Notes: generated from the letters alone by a model not told the origin. A DNA stretch of 64,000 nucleotides from Flavobacterium noncentrifugens (GCF_900100375.1 NZ_FNEZ01000005.1:124001-188000), one strand, 5' to 3'. Shown: positions 9,037-16,902, counted from the first letter of the stretch. Numbers and translations are program-made.

Positions 9037-9276
9037 ATGGATACACAAGAATTAACCACAAACGTCGAAAAAGCGCTCGAAGAAATTCGCCCGTTCCTAA
9101 AATCCGACGGCGGCGACATCACTTTGATCTCGATTGAAGACGACAAGCACGTGACCGTTCGCCTCGAAGGCGCCTGCATTTCATGTAGCGTAAATCAAAT
9201 GACGCTCAAAGCCGGAGTCGAAACGACGATCAAGAAATTTGCCCCGCAAATCGAAACGGTGGTCAACATCGCATAA
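9037..9276 (+). CDS. NifU C-terminal-domain protein (Fe-S scaffold/carrier)
   Basis: This 79-aa protein is a stand-alone NifU C-terminal domain. The cluster-binding CxxC is at ACISC (Cys46 and Cys49), followed by the helix SVNQMTLKAGVE. N-terminal ALEEIRPFLKSDGGDI is typical of the family. Such proteins (Nfu) carry 4Fe-4S clusters as dimers. It is in one operon with the Mrp ATPase, 17 bp downstream, which probably works with it. Confidence 0.93.
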   Translation: MDTQELTTNVEKALEEIRPFLKSDGGDITLISIEDDKHVTVRLEGACISCSVNQMTLKAGVETTIKKFAPQIETVVNIA

Positions 9277-9295
9277 ATAAATTTTGTTTGTTTTT

Positions 9296-9388
9296 GGGCG
9301 TTGCCTGCGGCCGGGCTTTCGGCTATATCTTTTTATTTTCGCCTTTCGGGCGCAATAAAAAGGATACCGCCTCAATCCCTAACGCGCC
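9296..9388 (+). repeat. R1 dispersed repeat, copy b
   Basis: This copy is full length: GGGCGTTGCCTGCGGCCGGG, then TTCGGCTATATCTTTTT, CGCCTTTCGGGCG and AAAAAGGATACCGCC, ending CAATCCCTAACGCGCC. It fills the gap between the NifU-like gene and the ferredoxin reductase gene. Confidence 0.75.
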
Positions 9389-9482
9389 TACTTAGGGACA
9401 ACTTTCTCAAAACTGACAATTATCATATTAAGAATGTTTTCTTAAGCGTTATTTTGCCTTCGAAAACCTTAGCACAAAAGAA

Positions 9483-10535
9483 ATGATTGAAACAGATATC
9501 TTAATTATCGGCGCCGGCCCAACCGGACTTTTCGCCGTTTTTGAAGCCGGACTTCTCAAATTAAAATGCCACATCATCGACGCTTTGCCCCAACCCGGCG
9601 GGCAGTTAACCGAATTGTATCCAAAAAAACCAATTTTCGACATTCCTGGTTTTCCGGAAGTTTTAGCGGGCGATCTCGTTACCAATTTAATGGAGCAGAT
9701 CAAACAGTTCCAACCCGGATTTACACTCGGCGAACGCGCAGACACGATCGAAAAACTCGAAGACGGAACATTCATCGTCACCACAGACAAAGGCACGAAA
9801 CACCACGCCAATTCGATCGCGATTGCGGGCGGACTTGGCAGTTTTGAACCCAGAAAACCGCTTATTCAAGATATCGAATTCTACGAAGACAAAGGCGTCA
9901 AATATTTCATCAAAAATCCTGAAGAATTCCGCAACAAACGCGTTGTGATTGCCGGAGGTGGCGATTCGGCATTAGACTGGAGCGTTTTCCTTTCCGATGT
10001 CGCTTCAGAAGTGACTTTGATCCACAGAAGAAATGAATTCCGCGGCGCACTCGATTCGGTTGATAAAGTCCAGGAACTTAAAAACGAAGGCAGGATCAAA
10101 TTGGTTACGCCCGCAGAAGTCATCGGAATCAATGGCTCGGAACATATAGAGTCGCTCGACATCGAAGAAAACGGCGCACACCGCAAAATCGAAACCGATT
10201 ATTTTATTCCGCTTTTCGGATTGTCGCCAAAACTCGGCCCAATTGCAAACTGGGGACTCGAAATTGAAAAAAATGCAATCAAAGTCGACAATGCTTTGGA
10301 TTACCAAACCAACATTCCCGGGATTTACGCCATTGGCGACGTCAACATTTATCCGGGCAAATTAAAACTGATCCTTTGCGGTTTTCATGAAGCGACCTTA
10401 ATGTGCCAAAGTGTGTACCAACGCATGAATCCAGGCAAAAAATATGTAATGAAATATACGACTGTAGCTGGCGTTGACGGTTTTGACGGCACCCGGAAAG
10501 AAGCTGAAAAAGCAGTGGTAAAAGCAATCGACTAA
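9483..10535 (+). CDS. Thioredoxin-reductase-like ferredoxin--NADP reductase
   Basis: This 350-aa flavoprotein has the FAD-binding motif IIGAGPTGLFA (7-17) and a second dinucleotide motif GGGDSALDW for NAD(P). C-terminal GIYAIGDVNIYPGK is the FAD-contacting ATG-type motif. There is no CxxC redox pair, which separates it from true thioredoxin reductase and fits the FNR branch known from Bacillus and Chlorobium. Its TAA shares its last base with the ATG of the ferredoxin gene (10535), so reductase and ferredoxin are almost certainly made together. Together they would move electrons between NADPH and the 2Fe-2S protein. Confidence 0.92.
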   Translation: MIETDILIIGAGPTGLFAVFEAGLLKLKCHIIDALPQPGGQLTELYPKKPIFDIPGFPEVLAGDLVTNLMEQIKQFQPGFTLGERADTIEKLEDGTFIVTTDKGTKHHANSIAIAGGLGSFEPRKPLIQDIEFYEDKGVKYFIKNPEEFRNKRVVIAGGGDSALDWSVFLSDVASEVTLIHRRNEFRGALDSVDKVQELKNEGRIKLVTPAEVIGINGSEHIESLDIEENGAHRKIETDYFIPLFGLSPKLGPIANWGLEIEKNAIKVDNALDYQTNIPGIYAIGDVNIYPGKLKLILCGFHEATLMCQSVYQRMNPGKKYVMKYTTVAGVDGFDGTRKEAEKAVVKAID

Positions 10536-10867
10536 TGGCTCAGGATGTCAATATAAAAATCACAGACCGCGAAGGCGTTGTCCATGAAATCCAGGCGCCA
10601 ACAGATATGGCGATGACAATCATGGAAGTTTGCCGTGCCTGCGAACTCGCTCCCGAAGGAACGATCGGTGTTTGCGGCGGCATGGCCATGTGTGCTTCGT
10701 GCCAATGCTATGTGTTAAATGATTTCGATCTGCCCGAAATGGGTGATGAGGAAGAAGCGATGCTTTCTGAAGCATTTTACGTGAAACCCAACAGCAGGCT
10801 TGGTTGCCAAATCCCGATTACCGAAGATCTCGAAGGACTAGAAATTGAACTGGCACCAGAATATTAA
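10535..10867 (+). CDS. 2Fe-2S ferredoxin, adrenodoxin type
   Basis: This 110-aa ferredoxin has the adrenodoxin/ISC-type ligand spacing C-x5-C-x2-C-x34-C (Cys47, Cys53, Cys56, Cys91). The acidic stretch LPEMGDEEEAML is where partners usually dock. Two further Cys (33, 36) precede the ligand set. Its start overlaps the stop of the reductase gene, its likely electron donor. The Mrp and NifU genes lie upstream past an R1 repeat, so a role in Fe-S assembly is possible but not shown. Confidence 0.95.
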   Translation: MAQDVNIKITDREGVVHEIQAPTDMAMTIMEVCRACELAPEGTIGVCGGMAMCASCQCYVLNDFDLPEMGDEEEAMLSEAFYVKPNSRLGCQIPITEDLEGLEIELAPEY

Positions 10868-10880
10868 AAATAAAAGTATA

Positions 10881-10910
10881 AAAAAGGCGGAACATCTGTT
10901 CCGCCTTTTT
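10881..10910. terminator. Bidirectional terminator between ferredoxin and metalloprotease genes
   Basis: A perfect 14-bp hairpin, AAAAAGGCGGAACA with TGTTCCGCCTTTTT and a 2-nt loop as written, lies between convergent genes. Either strand gives a GC stem followed by U residues. Confidence 0.9.
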
Positions 10911-10935
10911 AATTTAATGTTTGTTGGTGCCGCAA

Positions 10936-12333
10936 TTAATTCTTAACAAATTGCAATGTTTTTACAGCGCCATCTTTTAAAACTTTGATGAAATATACGC
11001 CGCTGTTGTAAGCAGAAGTATTGATGGTTAAATCTGCGACAGAAACTACTTTTGAATTCGCTACCATTTGCCCTAGGCTGTTGTAAACTGCATAAGAATC
11101 TGGCAGGTTTGAAGCATTGGAATAAATATTTACAACCGTACTTGCCGGGTTTGGATACAAGCGGATCGTTGATAATTTGTCAAATGAAGCTGTTGCCAGG
11201 GTTTGCGCAACGGTTGAAGCCAAAAGATCAAGCCTTCTTGGAGAATTCTGCAAAACGGCCATCATTCTTCCTTTTTGGTCCAACGTAAAAATGTTCATGC
11301 AAGTGTCGTTTGAATAATCCATGTAGTTTTCAGTCATGTCATTTCCGGCTGCAGCCGTACAGGTGTTGTAAACCTGTGCACAGTCGTAATGTTCTTCGGT
11401 TGCTGCCGGTGTGTCCGGGCAATAATCTTTTCTGCTGTCTGTTGCGTTGATCACACAAGAAGTGTTGTCACCCCAAATGTGCCTTAAACCAAAACAGTGT
11501 GCAATTTCATGCGTAGCGGTCCTTCCTTTGTCATAATCGTCAAAGAAATAATTTCCGGTAACATAGTCAGATGATCCGAAACACCTCCAGTCAATAATTA
11601 CACCGTCAGTATTGGCTTCGCCTTCGTTCACTTCCAATCCGCCCAAGCCTGAACTGCTTGGAAATTGTGCGTAACCTAAAGTGCCATACAAATCTGCGCT
11701 GCTGCTGTCGCTGAACGCACAAACCCAAATGTTGAAATATTTTGTCGGATCCCAGCTTGTTTGTGGTTTCAAAGTGCCTTCAACCAACGTTTCAGACGCC
11801 CAGCTTGCGCGGCTCAGATTAACACGATCAATACCGTTTGTTGCAGTTCCGTCTGGTTTTCTGACAGCCATTACAAATTCGATTTCCATATCGGCACCAA
11901 CAGCATTCGTATTATAACCCGGAGTTCCTGTCATTTTTCTGAAATCCTGGTTTAAGACTGTAATCTGAGATAAAACGCGGGCATCGGATATGTTTTCACT
12001 GGTTCCAACCGCATCTCCATTGTGGATCACGTGAACAACTACAGGGATTTGCACTACGGCATTTACCTTATTGTTCTGGATGTTTGCTTTGGCAGCTGCC
12101 ACTTTCGGCGCAAGCCAGGTTTCAAAGGCTTCGGTATTGGCTCTCAAAGGATTTTTTTCGAGTAAAGATTGTTCGTATTCTGTAGAAGCGCATCTGATGA
12201 ATCCGTTTTTAGGATTTACACTTTGAACGGTTTGCCCAAAAATGGTTCGTGCGGTATTTTTTGTTTGTGCAACAGAAAACAGTGGCAACAGAAATAAAAG
12301 CAAAGCTGCTTTTGGGGTAAAATTAAATTTCAT
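10936..12333 (-). CDS. Secreted M43-type zinc metalloprotease with T9SS sorting domain
   Basis: This 465-aa protein has a signal peptide (MKFNFTPKAALLLFLLPLFS, cleavage near residue 22) and a propeptide-like stretch. The metzincin motif HEIAHCFGLRH (275-285) and a Met-turn (ENYMDYSND) place it in the pappalysin/cytophagalysin family M43. Residues 392-465, starting LYPNPAS and ending VKTLQFVKN, form a type A T9SS C-terminal domain. The protein is therefore exported by Sec, then moved across the outer membrane and attached or released. A LytTR-type site lies at 12417-12442 upstream, with the best -7 candidate at 12370-12377. The substrate is unknown. Confidence 0.94.
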   Translation of the reverse strand: MKFNFTPKAALLLFLLPLFSVAQTKNTARTIFGQTVQSVNPKNGFIRCASTEYEQSLLEKNPLRANTEAFETWLAPKVAAAKANIQNNKVNAVVQIPVVVHVIHNGDAVGTSENISDARVLSQITVLNQDFRKMTGTPGYNTNAVGADMEIEFVMAVRKPDGTATNGIDRVNLSRASWASETLVEGTLKPQTSWDPTKYFNIWVCAFSDSSSADLYGTLGYAQFPSSSGLGGLEVNEGEANTDGVIIDWRCFGSSDYVTGNYFFDDYDKGRTATHEIAHCFGLRHIWGDNTSCVINATDSRKDYCPDTPAATEEHYDCAQVYNTCTAAAGNDMTENYMDYSNDTCMNIFTLDQKGRMMAVLQNSPRRLDLLASTVAQTLATASFDKLSTIRLYPNPASTVVNIYSNASNLPDSYAVYNSLGQMVANSKVVSVADLTINTSAYNSGVYFIKVLKDGAVKTLQFVKN

Positions 12334-12369
12334 GCGTGGTATTTATTTATATTAAATTTTAATAGCGGG

Positions 12370-12377
12370 CGAATATA
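12370..12377 (-). promoter_or_regulatory. Probable -7 box of the metalloprotease gene
   Basis: On the minus strand this reads TATATTCG, one mismatch from TAnnTTTG. It ends 39 nt from the nearer LytTR half-site, ten more than the 29 seen at the other four sites. Confidence 0.45.
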
Positions 12378-12415
12378 AACCAATAATTGAAAACTTCAGC
12401 ATGCAATAAGTTAAA

Positions 12416-12446
12416 TGAGGTGAAAGTTATTTTTTTAGCGGTCAAT
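12416..12446 (-). promoter_or_regulatory. LytTR-type site A (21-bp direct repeat), metalloprotease promoter
   Basis: Plus-strand TGAGGTGAAA (core GAGGT 12417-12421) and AGCGGTCAAT (core GCGGT 12438-12442) are exactly 21 bp apart, with a T-run between. The outer half has one core mismatch. The same pattern occurs before the dioxygenase, pirin-like and kinase genes. Confidence 0.6.
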
Positions 12447-12960
12447 TTCCATTTCTTTCATGATAACAGATGGCAAGACCGGGTTGTATCGGAAACATCA
12501 TCGTTTCGAATCCAGGACTATTTTCGGTATTTTCCGAAATCAGATAGCAGTTGTTTACAATGTCGAGCAATGTAAGCAACGGTGAGTAAAAAGTAATCCC
12601 GATCTTGTGTTTGCTGAAGTCATTGCTGTCTGAATTGACGATGTCGAGCCGGTAATTCACAAATGGAAAAAACTGGTTTCCAAGCACGTCGGCCACGCGG
12701 TGCAATTTCCCTTTGAGTTGCTGGATGTAATTGTTGGCGGCAATTCCGGTCAGGTAATGAAGCTGTTCTGCCTTTTCATTTTCGGCCAATAATTCCCTGA
12801 AAGTTTGTTTCGGATTTTCTTTTGAATTGAACAGCTGTTGCTGCATTTTGTATTCGCGATGCGTATCTTCAAAAACATATCTGTCCCAAACAACAGCCGA
12901 ATTGCTGTCAATCACAATCCTATAAGCAAGGCGTATTTTTGCGTGTTTCATGAGTTTCAT
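12442..12960 (-). CDS. Hypothetical protein in the LytTR cluster
   Basis: This is a 172-aa protein I do not recognise. It has no signal peptide or membrane segment and is predicted cytoplasmic. The start may be the ATG at 12949-12951 (MKHAKIRLAYRIV) three codons in. It is rich in Asn, Gln and aromatic residues. The central part (KQTFRELLAENEKAEQLHYLTG) looks helical and the last part hydrophobic-beta (IGITFYSPLLTLLDIVNNC). A terminator separates it from the dioxygenase gene upstream, and no LytTR repeat was seen in its own short leader. The length, coding character and position between LytTR-controlled genes support a real gene. Confidence 0.7.
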   Translation of the reverse strand: MKLMKHAKIRLAYRIVIDSNSAVVWDRYVFEDTHREYKMQQQLFNSKENPKQTFRELLAENEKAEQLHYLTGIAANNYIQQLKGKLHRVADVLGNQFFPFVNYRLDIVNSDSNDFSKHKIGITFYSPLLTLLDIVNNCYLISENTENSPGFETMMFPIQPGLAICYHERNGN

Positions 12961-12968
12961 TTTAAAAA

Positions 12969-13001
12969 GAAAAAAGAGAGAAACGGATTCCCTCTTTTTT
13001 C
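12969..13001 (-). terminator. Terminator after the dioxygenase-like gene
   Basis: GAAAAAAGAG (12969-12978) pairs perfectly with CTCTTTTTTC (12992-13001), about 27 bp past the dioxygenase stop. The U-run fits minus-strand termination. Confidence 0.65.
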
Positions 13002-13027
13002 AACAACCAACCAATAAAAAACAATTT

Positions 13028-14044
13028 TTAATCGACCAACATCTTTTTATTTTGTTCAAAAATACCATCGGCATTTTCTACTTTGACCTTGTAAATATAA
13101 TAGCCGCTGCTGAGGTTCAGCGCCGATTTTTCCAATACAATGGATTGGTTTCCGGATGAAAATCGATTTTCAATCGGCTTTCCAATGATTCTTCCATTCA
13201 AGTCATAAATCTGTAATGTGACTTTTGACGCAAGCAGCAGCTGCAACGGAATTGTCGTTTTATCATGAAACGGATTCGGGTAATTCTGGCCCAATTGCGA
13301 TAAAACGGCAGTCGCATCGTTAATTGCCAATGTTGGCCCGGCAGCAAAAATGGTATGATTCAGTGTGAATCCATCGGCGACAGAACCACTAATAGATGAA
13401 AGCTCGTTGGTTACACCATCTGAAAAAACATTATCTGAAGCGTTGTAAGTATATCCGGTCATTCCTTTCGTATAACCATTTGCCGTTGATGCATTCACTA
13501 AGTTCACAGCACTGTTCGTTCCTTCAGGAAAAGCAATCTGCGTCACCAGTAGCGAAGTTCCGGCTGCATTGTAAACATGAACGTGAATGTGCGTGGCACG
13601 GCCGGTGTACCAACCAGGGAAAATCGAGGTAAAACGGACCAAGCCATTGGTATTTGCGGTTTGTCTCCCGCGTAAAAAATGCACGGTTGTGTAATTAGTA
13701 GGCTGTATTCCGGTGCCACCATATTCAGAATAATTTCCGTCTTTGTCGCAATGCCAGATGTCAACGATTGCGCCTTCGTAAGCAGCACAGCCCGCATTGG
13801 TATTGTTGATGGTCAGGTTAATCGCAAACGGAATTCCGGGGCGGTCACTAATAATATTACTGCTTATAAGCGATGACGGCGTGTGCGTGGGAAATGGCCC
13901 GGCAGTTTCGCTGTTGGTATTTCCACAAGCTGCAGTATTTTCAGTTGCATTTGAAGCAGGCAAATGCTTTCTCAATAATGTTGGTGCCGCAACGGCCATG
14001 CCTAAAAAGCCCAGTCCGTTTTTGATAAAATCTTTCCTTTCCAT
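13028..14044 (-). CDS. Secreted intradiol dioxygenase-like protein with T9SS sorting domain
   Basis: This 338-aa protein has an intradiol ring-cleavage dioxygenase core (about residues 45-235). Visible family motifs are ETAGPF (46-51), VDIWHCDKDGNYSEY (94-108) and GWYTGRATHIHVHV (144-157). The probable iron ligands are Tyr105 or Tyr108, Tyr146, His152 and His154, all present. Residues about 252-338 (GQNYPNPFHDKTTI to QNKKMLVD) are a type A T9SS sorting domain. The N-terminus (MERKDFIKNGLGFLGMAVAA) is an export signal with a Tat-like RK pair. It should therefore be an extracellular or surface enzyme acting on catechol-like compounds. LytTR-type site B lies upstream with a good -7 box. Confidence 0.9.
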   Translation of the reverse strand: MERKDFIKNGLGFLGMAVAAPTLLRKHLPASNATENTAACGNTNSETAGPFPTHTPSSLISSNIISDRPGIPFAINLTINNTNAGCAAYEGAIVDIWHCDKDGNYSEYGGTGIQPTNYTTVHFLRGRQTANTNGLVRFTSIFPGWYTGRATHIHVHVYNAAGTSLLVTQIAFPEGTNSAVNLVNASTANGYTKGMTGYTYNASDNVFSDGVTNELSSISGSVADGFTLNHTIFAAGPTLAINDATAVLSQLGQNYPNPFHDKTTIPLQLLLASKVTLQIYDLNGRIIGKPIENRFSSGNQSIVLEKSALNLSSGYYIYKVKVENADGIFEQNKKMLVD

Positions 14045-14066
14045 AGTTTCGAAATTAAATCTGGAT

Positions 14067-14074
14067 CAAACCTA
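14067..14074 (-). promoter_or_regulatory. -7 box of the dioxygenase-like gene
   Basis: Minus strand TAGGTTTG fits TAnnTTTG. It lies 22 bp before the start and exactly 29 nt from the nearer half of LytTR-type site B. Confidence 0.65.
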
Positions 14075-14102
14075 AGGCTCTTATTTTTGATTAAAAAAAA
14101 GA

Positions 14103-14133
14103 TGAGGTAAATGGGAATTTTTTTGAGGTGAAT
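14103..14133 (-). promoter_or_regulatory. LytTR-type site B (21-bp direct repeat), dioxygenase promoter
   Basis: Plus-strand TGAGGTAAAT (14103-14112) and TGAGGTGAAT (14124-14133) differ at one base and are exactly 21 bp apart, with a T-run between. This is the best-conserved site of the set. Confidence 0.75.
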
Positions 14134-14143
14134 ATATTTTAGT

Positions 14144-14866
14144 TTACCGTTTTAACGGGATTTCAAGAATTAAAAGAATTGCGTTTTCGGATAAAGCTTC
14201 AAATGCTATTTCGGAGATCCCGCTGATTGAAAGGGCATCACGCGATTCGATCAGCCTGTTTTCGAATTCAAATGCGCCGTTGATCACAAAAGTAAAAAGT
14301 CCGTTATGCGGATTTTTAAGTTTGTATTTTCCTTCTTTTCTGCCGTCAAAAATTCCGATGAACCCATCGGCTGTCGCATTTGTTTTTAAAACAGGGCTGT
14401 CTGAAATTTTTCCTTCAAAAAGCGGAATCAGTATATTTCTTTCAGACAAATTAAAATTCTGTTGGTTTGATTGCGAGGTGAAAAACGGTTTGTCAGGGCG
14501 AAGCCAGATCTGGATGTAATTGACCAGTTCTTCTTCATACGAATTGGTAATTTCATACGACATGCCTTTGTGTGCAGAAAAAATCCGGATTTCTTCTGTT
14601 CCAACAATGTCCTGATTTCCTAGGCTGTCTTTGTAAACAATCCCGCCAACTAATGGCAACAGGATGATGTCGAAATTCTCTTCAACGTGGCGAACAATCT
14701 TATTCCCGGCTGCGAGGGTTTCGTCATTTACAGCATACAAAGCGCCAAAAGCATGGCGGGAAATGGCACGATAATCGTCAAAATTAAAAGTGCAAAATCG
14801 CCTGAAGATTTCTGATTCTGAGCAGCCGCGCTGGTCGGCTTTGTAAATTTGTGCCTGTTTTTCCAA
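14144..14866 (-). CDS. Pirin-like bicupin protein with degenerate metal site
   Basis: This 240-aa protein has the pirin-family layout of two cupin folds. The family signature normally reads HPHRGFE with a later His; here it reads RHVEENFDIILL, and the later His is Tyr (HKGMSYEI). At least two of the usual iron ligands are missing, so quercetinase-type activity looks unlikely and a binding or regulatory role is more plausible. The SLGNQ and YIQIWLRPDKP stretches are standard pirin landmarks. A LytTR-type site lies 68-97 bp upstream. It sits between the secreted dioxygenase gene and the LytTR regulator operon. Family assignment is fairly sure, function is not. Confidence 0.85.
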   Translation of the reverse strand: MEKQAQIYKADQRGCSESEIFRRFCTFNFDDYRAISRHAFGALYAVNDETLAAGNKIVRHVEENFDIILLPLVGGIVYKDSLGNQDIVGTEEIRIFSAHKGMSYEITNSYEEELVNYIQIWLRPDKPFFTSQSNQQNFNLSERNILIPLFEGKISDSPVLKTNATADGFIGIFDGRKEGKYKLKNPHNGLFTFVINGAFEFENRLIESRDALSISGISEIAFEALSENAILLILEIPLKR

Positions 14867-14896
14867 TATGAGGAATAATTTTTTTTGAAATTCCGG

Positions 14897-14904
14897 CTAA
14901 TGTA
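14897..14904 (-). promoter_or_regulatory. -7 box of the pirin-like gene
   Basis: Minus strand TACATTAG is one base from TAnnTTTG and lies exactly 29 nt from the nearer half of LytTR-type site C. Confidence 0.5.
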
Positions 14905-14932
14905 TTGCGTAGAATTGGCAGGAGAAAATTAA

Positions 14933-14963
14933 TGAGGTCAATAGGTTTTTTTAAGAGGTGAAG
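14933..14963 (-). promoter_or_regulatory. LytTR-type site C (21-bp direct repeat), pirin-like promoter
   Basis: Plus-strand TGAGGTCAAT (14933-14942) and AGAGGTGAAG (14954-14963) are exactly 21 bp apart with a T-run between them. Confidence 0.7.
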
Positions 14964-14999
14964 ATTGCTTTTATCTAACAAAATTCTTAAAAGGCAGTT

Positions 15000-15695
15000 T
15001 TATTTTGAATTTATAATGGAAAGAAATGCAGATTCATAACTGGCGCTCAACGGAATTTCTTCTGCTCCAATATAAATGACTTTATTTCTAACCTTTTCGA
15101 TTTTAGAAACCGGAACAATGAAAGAGCGGTGCACACGCACAAATTCCGATGCAGGAAGTTTTCCCAGAATTGCTTTCATTGTCATTCGGGCAACGATCGT
15201 TTTTTGGTTTGCAATGTGGATTTTAAGGTAATCATCCAAACCTTCAATGAATAAAATATCCGAGATCAGGATTTTGTTTAAACTGTAATCGGCACGGATG
15301 AAAAGGTATAGTTGCTCGCTGTTTGAAACCTGGTTTTTGTTTTCATAAATGCCTTTGACCTTTTCTGCTGCCTGTGAAAAGCGATCGAATGAAAAGGGTT
15401 TTAGCAAATAATCAGTCGCGTTTACATTAAAGCCTTCTACGGCATATTCGCTGTAAGCAGTTGTAAAAATCACCATGACGTTCTGCTCGATCTCGACATA
15501 AAATTCCATTCCGTTTTGCATGGGCATCTGAATGTCCAAAAAAATCAGGTCAACAGGTTGCTTGCGCAGGTATTTATGTGCTTCAAAAGTTTTAGTGAAT
15601 GTTTTTTCGAGCTGGATATAACCCACGCGGGCGCAAAAACTTTCGATGACTTTTAATGCCAGCGGCTCATCGTCTAATGCAATGGCTCTAATCAT
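15000..15695 (-). CDS. LytTR-family response regulator
   Basis: This 231-aa protein has a receiver domain (residues 2-115; Asp54 in FLDIQMP, acidic pair Asp8/Asp9, Lys in LLKPF) and a LytTR DNA-binding domain (about 130-228; YLFIRADYSLNKILISDILF, FVRVHRSFIVPVSKIEKV). LytTR proteins bind two direct repeats spaced about two helix turns apart. Five such sites lie in the next kilobases, which makes this the likely binder. Its start overlaps the kinase stop by four bases (15692-15695), so the pair is one operon. That it binds those sites is inferred from proximity and repeat geometry. Confidence 0.94.
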   Translation of the reverse strand: MIRAIALDDEPLALKVIESFCARVGYIQLEKTFTKTFEAHKYLRKQPVDLIFLDIQMPMQNGMEFYVEIEQNVMVIFTTAYSEYAVEGFNVNATDYLLKPFSFDRFSQAAEKVKGIYENKNQVSNSEQLYLFIRADYSLNKILISDILFIEGLDDYLKIHIANQKTIVARMTMKAILGKLPASEFVRVHRSFIVPVSKIEKVRNKVIYIGAEEIPLSASYESAFLSIINSK

Positions 15696-16735
15696 GACAG
15701 TTTGATTTTAAGGTGTACTTGAAAGTTGTCTTTGTTGTCGTTGATCTGCAATTCATGTTCGCCCGGATAAATGAATTCCAATCGTTTGGCCGTATTTTCA
15801 ATGCCTTGCTCGCTGGCTTCTTCTTCAGGAATGTGCACGTGAACCTGATTGTTTATGACATCGAGTAAAAAATCATCACCTGAAAGATCGATTGCAATCG
15901 CAATGTGCCAGTTTTCCTCGCTGTTGATCCCGTATTTAAACGCGTTTTCGATAAACGGAATGACGACAAGCGGCGCGATTCTTTTGCCTTTTGAGCTTCC
16001 TTTCACTGAAAATTCAAGATTTGATTCATCCGAAATCCGCAACCGCTGCAAATCGACATAATCTTTAATGTAATTGATTTCCTTCTCTAAAGGTACGAAA
16101 TCATTGCTGCTTTCAGATACGACGTAACGCATCATGTTTGACAATTTTAAAACAGCATCTGGCGCAGCATCTGATTTTTCAATCGTCAAAGCATACAAAC
16201 TGTTTAAAGTATTAAAAAGAAAATGCGGATTGATCTGCGCTTTTAAATACGACACTTCGGCCTTTAATTTTTCGCTGTTGATTTCCGTCAATTGGCTGTT
16301 GATCTTGATGATGAAAGACAGTGAAAGCACCAGTAAAAACTGGAGTAGTGAACCTCCCTGGGGCATGAAAAACATTTGATTTGGTGGCATCGGATGGTCG
16401 TCCATTCCTGGCTGCATCATTGGACCCGGATCCATATCGTGAAATCCGGAAGGGAAAAAGAAATCGGGTAAACCAACGATAATCGCGTAAGAAATGAAGA
16501 TCACCGAAAAATATAAAAACAGTTTCTTTGGAAAATAAAATTTCGGGATGAAGTAATAAAAGTTGGCATAGAAAAAAAGCAGCAGTAAAAAGTAACTGAA
16601 AAAGTCTTTTCTGAATTCCGAAACCATCAGCATGTCGCGGTTGCTGCTAAAATCGGGCGAAGTCAAAACCGGAATGCTCAGGAAAGCAAAGATTCCGAGG
16701 ATGTGCAGGATAATCGAGCGTAGTTTGTAAGGCAT
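15692..16735 (-). CDS. LytS-type sensor histidine kinase with Met/His-rich loop
   Basis: This 347-aa kinase has four membrane segments (about 8-24, 46-63, 71-90, 129-145). The His_kinase motif is LKAQINPHFLFNTLNSLYA (His171), followed by an ATPase domain (VIPFIENAFKYGI). The stretch between the third and fourth segments (96-128) is unusual: seven Met and two His among Pro, Asp and Gln. Such Met-rich segments bind copper in other proteins, so a metal or redox signal is possible; this is inference. The promoter carries site E, a weaker copy of the same 21-bp repeat, suggesting autoregulation. It is the first gene of the operon with the LytTR regulator. Confidence 0.93.
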   Translation of the reverse strand: MPYKLRSIILHILGIFAFLSIPVLTSPDFSSNRDMLMVSEFRKDFFSYFLLLLFFYANFYYFIPKFYFPKKLFLYFSVIFISYAIIVGLPDFFFPSGFHDMDPGPMMQPGMDDHPMPPNQMFFMPQGGSLLQFLLVLSLSFIIKINSQLTEINSEKLKAEVSYLKAQINPHFLFNTLNSLYALTIEKSDAAPDAVLKLSNMMRYVVSESSNDFVPLEKEINYIKDYVDLQRLRISDESNLEFSVKGSSKGKRIAPLVVIPFIENAFKYGINSEENWHIAIAIDLSGDDFLLDVINNQVHVHIPEEEASEQGIENTAKRLEFIYPGEHELQINDNKDNFQVHLKIKLS

Positions 16736-16751
16736 GATCTTTAAATTGCAA

Positions 16752-16759
16752 CAAAGCTA
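16752..16759 (-). promoter_or_regulatory. -7 box of the LytS/LytTR operon
   Basis: Minus strand TAGCTTTG fits TAnnTTTG exactly. It lies 17 bp before the kinase start and 29 nt from the nearer half of site E. Confidence 0.65.
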
Positions 16760-16787
16760 AAGATAAAAGGACAACGTTGGAAAAATT

Positions 16788-16818
16788 TGCGACAAACAGC
16801 CGATTTTATGAGGTAAAC
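16788..16818 (-). promoter_or_regulatory. LytTR-type site E (degenerate 21-bp repeat), kinase operon promoter
   Basis: Plus-strand TGAGGTAAAC (16809-16818) is a good half-site. The inner half TGCGACAAAC (16788-16797) is degenerate but exactly 21 bp away, and the 29-nt gap to the -7 box is the same as at sites B, C and D. Confidence 0.45.
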
Positions 16819-16843
16819 AAACGTTGGGTTTCAGACTCGAAAA

Positions 16844-16874
16844 TTTCACCTCAAAAAAAGCAGCATTCACCTAT
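16844..16874 (+). promoter_or_regulatory. LytTR-type site D (21-bp direct repeat), plus-strand promoter
   Basis: TTTCACCTCA (16844-16853) and ATTCACCTAT (16865-16874) are exactly 21 bp apart with an A-run between. Orientation is opposite to sites A, B, C and E, and the TAGATTTG box follows 29 nt downstream on the plus strand. Confidence 0.7.
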
Positions 16875-16902
16875 TTTTTTTCTTTTCGCAACGGATTATA
16901 AA

